From: Gelatoporia subvermispora B
Lineage: Eukaryota > Basidiomycota > Agaricomycetes > Polyporales > Gelatoporiaceae
Reading direction: 5' to 3'
DNA: 64,000 bases
Assembly (NCBI GenBank): GCA_000320605.2
Contig: KB445809.1
Span: 124,001 to 188,000 of the forward strand
Part shown: positions 55,954 through 64,000 of the stretch, in pieces
Position numbering within the stretch: position 1 is the stretch's first letter
Layout of the letters: each line of letters starts with the position of its first letter
The notes under the pieces: generated by a model
What the model saw: only the letters and a program-made list of their open reading frames with translations
The model's database searches: none
What the model was told of the DNA's origin: nothing
Position numbers and translations under genes: made by a program

Positions 55954-57696
55954 TCAAGTATGAATGTCATCGAGGACGACCATTAACGATTCGCTCATAC
56001 GATCCAGGACGCCTATGAATCTGCGCTCAGTCAATAGCAACGAGACATCAAGTCTGTCACTTACGCTGCTTCCAAAGTGCTGACTTTGATTAAGACGCTT
56101 CTTCGCTTCTCCTAGAGGAAGGTGTACGACCTCAACGTCACTCACGACGCCTCGAAGGTCCTTCGATAAGCTGGAAAGCAGCGACGTTCGGTCTTCCTCG
56201 GCGGCGCCGGGAGGAAAAGCAATTTGAACGAGTATACTAGCTGGCGAGATGCAGCTGAGGTAATCCACCAATGCCTCCGAGAAATCGTCTTCCAATGCTC
56301 TGCAAAGTACGGTGAAAATGATACGTTGTAGTTTCAGCGTATTCCCACTCTCGTTCCACTAATCTAGACTTGTGATGCATCCCGAAGGATCGATGGCCTC
56401 TATCTCGAGAAGGCGTATATCGGGGAAATGGGGTAAGAATTCCATTATGAAGCTTTCTTCATCAGACATAGAGGGTCCCGCGAAGTGGAGGCATTCGAAT
56501 CCACAGGATGCAACTGCTTGGCCAAAGCCATCAAGATGATCTGACATAACATCACCTGTTTCCATCCCATTTTCTTCATCCCACTCAGCAAAGTTGATGC
56601 GCAAAGGAATAACTCCGGACGTGTCATGCCGAAGACAGGATGTACGACATTGTATCTCCATGTCATAATCGCTCCAGACTGATAGAGACATTGCGCAGCA
56701 ATTGAACTTGAATGGGTCACCAGTCGCGTCTTCGTCATGTACGGACGTGGCCGCACTTCGGCGGAGAAGACGCATTATCGTATGCCTCACTATGTGGTCC
56801 TCGTCTGGTCTATTCTTGGACTGATAGAATGTGAGGTGGATGGACGCATCAAGAGGAATCTCGAGCCAATCGACCACAGACCGGACGTGTGATGGCCAAT
56901 GAGAAATCGTGAGATGGCGCAGCGCCGGTAGAGAGATGGCAAGATTGTGATCAGCAGCCATGTCTATCGGTATCGGGAAACGAATGAGCTTGACGGTGAC
57001 GAGGTTACAGAGGGTTGAGAGTAGGCCAAAGTATTGCCCCGCTGAAGGCCCAGTGCCGTAATAATGACCGCTGAGCTCGATGCTCGTCAGCGGGATAAGG
57101 GCGGAAGAATCCCACTCCCAGGGGTCATCGACATTCTCGAGCGCAAGTACACGAAGGCTCGGCAATTGACTGGGGTCTGGAATGAAGTATTGTCTAGGGA
57201 AATGGTTGGAATCCCCGGCGCGAGCTGCACGCAACTCCAATGTTTGTAGCATTGGCAGTGGAAAGTCGATGCGGAATATTTGCTCATGTGTTTTCTCCAC
57301 AACAAGGTTTAGGCAACGGATGTGGTCTGCATGTAACCGAACGAGGTCGATGATATCCTTCAGGACATGCGTAATGGCCTGTTCTTCCACTAGAATATCC
57401 ACAGGAGTGCTTCCCGAACGCTGAAGGCACATCTGCACGAACGGTACGTCTTGAGGTCTACATCCCGGAATCCGAATCAATGACCAGACTATGGGCGATG
57501 CTAGAGCCATATGCCGCCATAAGCGGCACACGTGTGTGACTGAAATCCAACTCTTCTGCCCTTCCGAGAGTTGCTGATCCTCCACACCAGTATTTCCTAT
57601 GAATGCCCAGTGATTCCTGTTGATAACAGTATCGCCGCTGTCGCGAATTGTCAGGAGAATCTGAATAAATAGTTCTTGGCTGAGGGTCAAAGCCAT
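55954..57696 (-). pseudogene. F-box family gene, right-arm copy, with an in-frame stop
   Basis: Starts MALTLSQELFIQILLTIRDS at 57696 and parallels the left-arm F-box gene over its length: SWISVTHVCRLWRHMALASP, QDVPFVQMCLQRSGSTPVDI, THEQIFRIDFPLPMLQTLEL, ISLPALRHLTISHWPSHVRS. At 56359-56361 a TAG interrupts the reading after SGCITSLD. Beyond it the same frame continues WNESGNTLKLQRIIFTVLCR and ALEDDFSEALVDYLS, which still aligns with the left copy (DWHIDGHVLRLQRIILTALR). The stop is therefore most likely a nonsense mutation in an otherwise conserved gene. A truncated product of about 445 residues could still be made. The final ~115 codons run to 55954. Confidence 0.75.
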
Positions 57697-58042
57697 GCTA
57701 GACGATTCTGTATGCCTGACAGATCTGTGCATTGGAGAAATAAGTAGCATCCACTTCTTCTAGATGCTCAGAGTGTACCTTACGAGGACCGTGAGGTAGT
57801 CGCGTAGCGGTTCCTGCAGACTACGTTAAACCTAGATCAGTGTTCCGAGTGTAGGTTTGACTTGTCAGAATTGGGATTTCGATGATATATTGCAGCAAAG
57901 GCCGACAGGAACAGGATGTGATGTGTGCAGAACGACGATGTTTCCGACCACGTCGTATCAGCAGCTCAGTACGTAATTCATAGGAATATCGCAACGCAGT
58001 ACCGATTCTGCTCATAGGTCTCTCAGGATTCTCAAATCCGCA

Positions 58043-58114
58043 TCGGATATGGTGTAGTGGCTAACATTATCGCCTCTCACGCGATAGCCCGGGGTTCGAT
58101 TCCCCGTATCCGAA
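58043..58114 (+). tRNA. tRNA-Glu (anticodon CTC)
   Basis: Folds as a complete cloverleaf: acceptor TCGGATA/TATCCGA, anticodon stem ATCGC/GCGAT around loop CTCTCAC with CTC at the anticodon, and T arm CGGGG-TTCGATT-CCCCG. Discriminator A at 58114 is followed by a TTTTCTT terminator. There is no intron and no encoded CCA. Confidence 0.95.
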
Positions 58115-58325
58115 TTTTCTTCGGGGAGCTGAGGATCTTCCCTACTGGTAAACACTACTGAGAAAATTTTGCTGGAGGGAAGTGTGATGCACAAGGTCAG
58201 TTATATCTGCTTGGATCCCATTTATTCCCCATAAACCCCAAGGGTCAGCTGACTAATGTGCTCTGCGATGAGGCGAACCCGGAAATACTTTGACCTCGTT
58301 GGCGTATTTTTCGAGGAGAAAAAGT

Positions 58326-58397
58326 TTCGGATACGGGGAATCGAACCCCGGGCTATCGCGTGAGAGGCGATAATGTTAGCCACTACACCATATCCGA
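58326..58397 (-). tRNA. tRNA-Glu (anticodon CTC), second copy on opposite strand
   Basis: Identical over all 72 bases to the tRNA at 58043-58114 but on the minus strand, so the two genes point toward each other across 211 bases. A run of five T on the minus strand a few bases past the 3' end serves as terminator. Confidence 0.95.
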
Positions 58398-58627
58398 CCT
58401 GTATAGCGCCTGCTTTGCCAAGTTCCGGCCTTGATACACCTGTCAGACCGAGTCCATCCTGCGTCATACTGCAGCCATGTCATGAGATCATCACTCAAAA
58501 CCGAGTCACCGTACAGATACACATACAGAATCAAGGGCAAGGATTACAAGAATAACCCTCGAGCCGGTACGCCGTAGTATCACTACACTCAAAGCAGATC
58601 TATCCGACGCAGTGGCCAGTCGTAGTA

Positions 58628-60279
58628 ATGGCCTTGAAGCTCAGCGATGAGCTATTCGTCCGAATTCTCCTCATGGCCAGAGACGATACCAATGAAAATC
58701 TGCTCAGCTCCGAGGGTACACGCGGCCATAAGAAGTGGATCTCCGTTACGCACGTCTGTCGCCTATGGCGGAACATGGCATTGGTATCATCTATCGTTTG
58801 GTCCTCGATTCAAATCACGGGGCGTGAACTTCAAGACACATCATTTGCCCGCATGTGCCTTCAGCGCGTGCAGCCAACGCCCCTGCAGACATTTTGGTGG
58901 AGACGGAGAGCACTGTAGTAGTGCTTGTGGGCATTCTAGAGCTCACTAGGAAGCATGCGAGGCACATCCGTCGCTTAAAACTCGTAGTGGAGGAGACCGA
59001 GGAGCAGGAGTTCCGCCTCAACCTTCCTCTGCCGATGCTACAGACCTTGGACTTGCGTATGGTTCGCACACTAGGATCTGGCTGGAGCCATGATCAAGAC
59101 TTCGTACCAAACCCCGCCCACTTTCCGCGTCTTCGTGAGCTTGCGCTCGAGAACGTGAATAGTCCATGGGAGTGGGACTCTTCCATACTTACTCCCTTGA
59201 CAAGCCTTGAGCTCAGCGGATACTGCTACAAGGCAGAACTTACCGCAGCACAGTTCGTCAGCATGCTGTCCACCCTCCGTAATGTCACCTCTTCCAAGTT
59301 GATTCGTTCCGCATGGTCGACAGATTCAACGGACTCTGAGGAGGAGTCTGAACAGGATCTCGATCTCGATCTCGTAGTTTCCCTTCACGCACTACGTCGC
59401 CTCACAATGCTGCATTGGCCGTCTCATATCCGTGCTGTCATTGACAGCTTGGTAATTCCCACCCAAGCGACCATCCACTTGACCTTTGATCCAGTGGACG
59501 ATACAGATGACAGTTACCTGGTGGACACAATAGTCGCCAGAGTTCTCCGTTGTGGCACATCCGTGCCCATTAAAGGCAATTCTACGGCTGAAGAAGAGAC
59601 AACTGGCGACCCGACACAGATTAGTTGCTGCTCAGTTTCCGTATCCAGCTCGACGATCGATTCGGAATCAGACGTGGAAATACAATGCCGCGCAACCTGC
59701 CTCCCTCAAGACGCGACTGATCCCCCACCTCTGCGCATCATATTCGCCCAATGGGAGGAAGATACACTCGCCCCGGCAATCCGTGGCTTTTGCAGCGCAG
59801 TCGCTTCCTGGAGGTTTAAATGCTTCCATTACGCCGAAGCTTATGCGTGTGATCGCGATCGCGAAATTGATACCACATTATTCTTCACGAGACTCCCCGA
59901 AATTCACCTCCTCATCATCGCCCTGAAGGACGCTGGCAACATTGGCTTCCCACAGTTACAACACCTGATCTTCACCGACCTCAGTGGAGATGTACAGGAA
60001 TTTAGACATTCATTGGTGGAGTATATCTCACGAATGTCGTCCGATAGCGTAGTCATCCAGACTGCGTTATCCTCTAACGAAGACGAGGAATACATGGAGC
60101 TATTACTCGACGACTTGACGGCGGATGATCATAAGGTCATGAGCGATGCTCAAGTAGTGCGTCTATCTGAAGCACAAATAAAAAAGCGGCTTGATAAACG
60201 TCAACATTTCGGGATTGATGTGAGTGACACCGATGATGACATTCCACCGATACTAATTCAGGGGCGAGTTGATAGGTAG
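58628..60279 (+). pseudogene. F-box family gene, third copy, with a frameshift
   Basis: Starts MALKLSDELFVRILLMARDD at 58628 and keeps the F-box (WISVTHVCRLWRNMALVSS). After ARMCLQR the frame is lost: the segment between CAGCGC and the GTGGAG of the next motif is 2 bases longer (or 1 shorter modulo 3) than in the left copy. The correct reading resumes one frame over with ADILVETE and continues to 60279 (LNLPLPMLQTLDLRMVRTLG, LHALRRLTMLHWPSHIRAVI). The break lies at about 58865-58900. It could be a sequencing error, but no intron explains it. Despite the break, the downstream 450 codons are open, suggesting recent damage or an ATG restart at 58855. Confidence 0.7.
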
Positions 60280-60823
60280 ACTGGAGCATCTAAACAGCCA
60301 CCATCCATCATAGGCCTCAGAGTATGACACAACGTCCAGGTCGTTCGTCATCTAGCATCACCTGAGAAGTGCCCGAGTATGATTCTACTGCGACTCAAAT
60401 ATGCCTTAATACACCGTGTACATTAAATGCATTCATCGCATCAGTACTCAATGCCACCAACCAACGAAAACATTCGTGTGCACTCCAGTGGCGGTGGACG
60501 CACGAGCTAAAATAATCTCGTGCCCGCTCCTGGAGCAGTCAGGGTGCCATGTATGAGTATCCGACATCTCTTCTGAGCCAGCAATTTGCTCCGCTGCCAA
60601 ATTGCATGGTGTCCATTCACCTACAGTTACACCCTTTGTTTCAACTTCCCGTGGCTCGTATATCAGACCGACAAACAATAGCATGCTGTGCGCAGCAGGT
60701 CACTGTACAACGATACACTAGTACAACCACTATAAAGGGTAATGAGCTGCACGCGTGCAGCCCACAAGAAAATACTGACGCCCCGAAGAAATCGATGCTC
60801 AAAGAAGTCCCAATGTTGCTACC
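60280..60823. other. Intergenic region between convergent genes
   Basis: About 540 bases between the third F-box copy (+) and the MYND/SET stop (-). No gene seen. Confidence 0.5.
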
Positions 60824-62504
60824 TCAGCGACTACCTGAAGACCCTGCTTGTCTACTAGAACTCGTTCCGGACCCACTACCAGATGCACTACCAGACCCAC
60901 TACCCGATGTGCCCTCAGACCCGCTTGCGGACCCACTGCCCGATGCGCCTCCAAACCGACTTCCAGACCCGCTGCCGGAACAACTCTCAACACGCTTCTG
61001 CCAGAATTGGTCCAGCCATGATCGTGCGGTGACATCGACGGCCAATGTGCACGCCTCGGGTGGTAGCCAGCGTCCGCCCCTCCTAGGCACCTGAGACGAG
61101 ATGAACTCGGTCGCATACTGTACGCTGCGCTCGGGGTCACCGAGAGCTGCGTACACCTTTGCGAGCATCTCCTTGCACGTCGCGTAGGTTGTGCTCGCCT
61201 GGAGGCCCTCCTGCTCCATGAGGTCGAGCAGTCGAAGGTATTTCTTCTCAAGATAATCGTCGGAGAGCGTCGGGTCTTCGATCCAATCGAAAATGCTCTT
61301 ATCGAGGATGGATTTATTCGCGTTTATTTGTGCACGGCGCTTGTCTGAGTGCTTGTGGTTCTTGCATGAACGGCATGTGCATGTGAAGTCGAAGCGCTTG
61401 AGCGATTTCTGCCTCTCCGCTTGCGAGAGGAACACGTCGCAGTAGGAAATCGTAATTTGCTCCCCTGCAGCGATGTCGCGCATCGCGGTTAGCTGAAGCG
61501 AGAGGGTGCCGGGATCGAAGTCGACATGTCCATTGGGACTACAGCTGTATGTATTATGGCGATTTAGCTTACGCACTTCAGGTGTAAGTAGAAGCTACCC
61601 TACCTGTGGTTGAGTCGAGACAACGTCGAGCCGACTGCAGTATAGCGCCCCATGTCGCCTTCTGGCATCGTAGGCGCAATCGACTTCATTTCCTTCCCCG
61701 CATTGAACCCGTTAGTTCGCATCCTGCCCACGAGAGGTGGAGTTCCCAGCTTGCTATGCGAGTTTAAGAGCGACATGAACGTCTCACGGTTCTTGGGCAA
61801 CATGCGATTCAGTGCACATTGGATGAGGTCCTCGTACTCCTGCCAAGCAAGCTGCTGCCGCGTGGCCATGCTTCCTGTTTCAGGCACGTTCCGGGCCATG
61901 TATGCACCCGGCGCAAGGAGGAGCGGCCTCTCCGCACAGATGAGCTCGGTGAACTTGATATCGCGACTAGCGACGATACCCAAGCCGGCGCCGGGAATGC
62001 TCTTGATGCGATGTGCTGGTGATATTGGACAGGGCAGGGGTCTCGGGAAGCCTAGTTGCGCGAATATCGCTTCTTTCAGCCCAACGTAGAGGATGCACTC
62101 TGTAATGCCTTCAGGATCGTTCTTAGAAGGGTCTGCGAAGCTGGCCGGAAGGCAACAGAACCTCAGCTCTTCAGTTCGAATTTCGTCACCCGTGTGTACG
62201 TTCGGGTCCGTCTCAGCTACTACGTATGGTGAATCTGCAGGTAGATGAGGACTCGGGTTCGGCCTCTCTCCTGGTTTAGAGCCCTTGGGCTGACAGAGTA
62301 ATTTGTGGACCTTCCAATGTTTCTTCTGGCATTCTTTGCTCTGTGGCGGCGTAAGAGCGGACACACCGTTGAGCAAAGTTGAAGACTTACGCAATAGCTC
62401 GCCCGCTTGCACACAGAACATATACTGAATGGCTGTTCGTAGTCAGCCTTTGATCTGTGGCACTGGAAACAGACTGATCGGTGAGATGCGTCGACCAGTG
62501 GCAT
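60824..62504 (-). CDS. MYND-finger and SET-domain protein
   Basis: Starts MPLVDASHRSVCFQCHRSKA at 62504. The MYND zinc finger (CFQC, ICSVCKRASYC, intron, SKECQKKHWKVHKLLC) occupies roughly the first 60 residues. A SET domain follows: SIPGAGLGIVASRDIKFTEL (the start, with G-G-L-G), an intron-split NHSCSPNGHVDF motif, AAGEQITISYCDVFLSQAER and a post-SET cysteine cluster FTCTCRSC. A helical C-terminal region (ATCKEMLAKVYAALGDPERS) and a long Gly/Ser repeat tail end at 60824. The architecture resembles SMYD-type lysine methyltransferases; substrate and location are unknown. A dead MYND fragment with the same intron lies at 29.8 kb. Confidence 0.88.
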
Positions 62505-63217
62505 CTTCACTTGTTTCCAGTTGTATTGAGAGGATTTCTGTGCACTGCGTCAACTCCGGAGATGAAACGGTTGAGTGAGAGCTAGGAGGTAGGTTAGCGG
62601 CTCAAATAACAAAGAACGACCATGTGTAGCCTCGCCGAGGATACATGCTGTGTATCTGCCAAATGCGCATGCTGCTATCCTATTATTGTCGCACAGCATG
62701 GTAGAGGCGTGGCCTGTGCCCGGTCCGCAGCGCCCGTCGGCAGCAGCCGAATGTCTTGCGCGTTTGCGACTTCGAAACTTTTCGGCTTTGAAAAAAACTT
62801 GTAGTATGCCAACGCCTCCAATCACTTTTTCCGCATTGCAATTACTATGGCACGCCTATACGAATGGCGACAGGTGATGAACTTGTGTTCTCAGGAAAAT
62901 TGTCAAAAACTCTTGATGTGACCGGGCCGCCTCCTGCTTTACCGGACAATGGAACATGAAAATCATCCGTGTGAGCTACAACTAGACTTACCCGCATACA
63001 CCTGTTGTCCGCAAGGCGGCGTAGAGATCCCGGCCTGATGGAACACTTCTGTGATATGAGAGAAGAGCGCGCGAGGTTATTTAAGGCCGACGCTGCGGCT
63101 GCTGCTCTCTACGTTCAGGGGCAGCACTACCTATCTCACCGCGCAGTACGGCTTATTTTGATTGACCTCACCATCTTAACTAACTCCGTGATAGGGTCCT
63201 TTTGAACGTGCGAAAAC
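62505..63217. other. Divergent intergenic region
   Basis: About 710 bases between the starts of the MYND/SET gene (-) and the last F-box gene (+). Short frames only; no motif recognised. Confidence 0.5.
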
Positions 63218-64000
63218 ATGGATCGAATTCCTGAGGAGCTGCTGCTGAAAATACTCTGGAACGTCAAAGACGATCTTAATCATGGCACGACAAAGTGTCC
63301 CCGCAAGGCCTGGTTATGGGTGACTCATGTCTGCAGGTGCTGGAGAAACATTGCTCTCAGCTGTCCGCTGCTGTGGACAAACATCCGGATCTTTGGCGAT
63401 CTCGATACCGACATCCCTTATCTCTTCGCCTGTATGTCCCGTTCCGCAGGCCTTCCCATCGATATCTCCGTGGTTGCGCACAGCATGTTCGATGAAGAAG
63501 ACGCGCATCTTGCTGGCTACATCATGGACACTATTCAGCTACACGCAGCACGTGTGCGCAGCCTCCAGATCTGGCCATCTGGTGCAATAGATTTCCATCC
63601 GCGACTGACATTCCGGATGCCCATCTTGCAACAGCTGGGCATCCGTGGCGGCGGCGATCACCAAGAAACGTATCTCAACGCCGACTTTGTTCCGGATCCC
63701 CACAACTTCCCCAGTCTTCACTCCTTGTATCTCACCGGAGTGATGTACCCCTGGCGATGGCCTGCTGCATTCTTCTTACCCCTGCGCTCCCTCTGCTTCA
63801 TGCAGTATCGGTACGGGCTCCAGCCCACGATGGACGAATTCCTCACATTGATGGCTATGTGTCCGAATCTCATTTCCCTGGACATAGACGAGTCTGCTGC
63901 CGAGTTCCATGGCGATGTGAACGAGCTTCCAGATAACATTATCGTGCTGCGCAGGCTCAAACACTTCACCATCACCGATCGTGCGTGCAATATCGTGGGC
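63218..64000 (+). CDS. F-box family protein, 5' part (runs off the window)
   Basis: From ATG 63218 the frame stays open for 261 codons to the last base. It starts MDRIPEELLLKILWNVKDDL, has the F-box signature AWLWVTHVCRCWRNIALSCP and LLWTNIRIFGDL, then leucine-rich segments (MPILQQLGIRGGGDH; NFPSLHSLYLTGVMYPWRW; FLTLMAMCPNLISLDIDESA; VLRRLKHFTITDRAC). It is related to, but clearly different from, the F-box genes of the mirrored arms. The expected role is SCF substrate recognition. The 3' end lies beyond the window, so length and integrity are unknown. Confidence 0.82.
   Translation, partial: MDRIPEELLLKILWNVKDDLNHGTTKCPRKAWLWVTHVCRCWRNIALSCPLLWTNIRIFGDLDTDIPYLFACMSRSAGLPIDISVVAHSMFDEEDAHLAGYIMDTIQLHAARVRSLQIWPSGAIDFHPRLTFRMPILQQLGIRGGGDHQETYLNADFVPDPHNFPSLHSLYLTGVMYPWRWPAAFFLPLRSLCFMQYRYGLQPTMDEFLTLMAMCPNLISLDIDESAAEFHGDVNELPDNIIVLRRLKHFTITDRACNIVG

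Overview
The window looks like genomic DNA of a basidiomycete of the Agaricomycetes, probably a wood- or litter-decay lineage. Genes are dense and split by many GT-AG introns of about 45-65 bp, often with CTRAY-like branch sites. The families present are typical of these fungi: DUF6534 membrane proteins, large F-box families, a P450, a ferric reductase, an aristolochene/trichodiene-type sesquiterpene synthase, CE16 esterases, and MYND/SET proteins. No prokaryotic, viral or intact transposon genes were seen.

Layout. 0.4-7.8 kb (left arm): F-box gene (+), a frameshifted GST (-), a more decayed GST (-), a decayed copy of gene X (+), then a divergent pair made of a small conserved gene (-) and gene X (+). 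8-28 kb: DUF6534 membrane protein, IML2/TTC39 TPR protein, a large Ser/Pro-rich coiled-coil protein, a small conserved fungal protein, an aldo-keto reductase, a YMC020W-like alpha/beta hydrolase, and a second DUF6534-like gene. 29-39 kb: two gene remnants (one a MYND finger), a ferric reductase, a dead sesquiterpene synthase, a NADAR protein and a Ctr copper transporter. 40-48 kb: two tandem CE16/SGNH esterases, a TLDc (OXR1-like) protein and a cytochrome P450. 49.3-57.7 kb (right arm): the gene X / small gene pair again in inverse orientation, an F-box/LRR-like gene, an intact GST (+), and an F-box gene (-) with a nonsense codon. 58-64 kb: two identical convergent tRNA-Glu(CTC) genes, another F-box copy with a frameshift, a MYND/SET protein and the start of a further F-box gene.

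The main structural feature is that the two ends mirror each other. F-box, GST and the small gene/X pair occur in the order and orientation expected of a large inverted segmental duplication around roughly 41 kb of single-copy genes. The inner core (about 5.5-7.4 kb against 49.6-51.5 kb) is nearly identical, while the outer F-box and GST copies have diverged. For GST, gene X and F-box, broken copies sit beside an open one, so the region reads as a birth-and-death zone. Other points of interest are the terpene synthase, inactivated at a splice acceptor and at its second metal-binding motif, and the nearby ferric reductase and Ctr copper transporter, which could act together in metal uptake.

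All gene models were built by hand from the sequence and from remembered family patterns. Exon boundaries given without qualification are those where both splice sites and frame agree. Family names are recognition calls and were not checked against a database.
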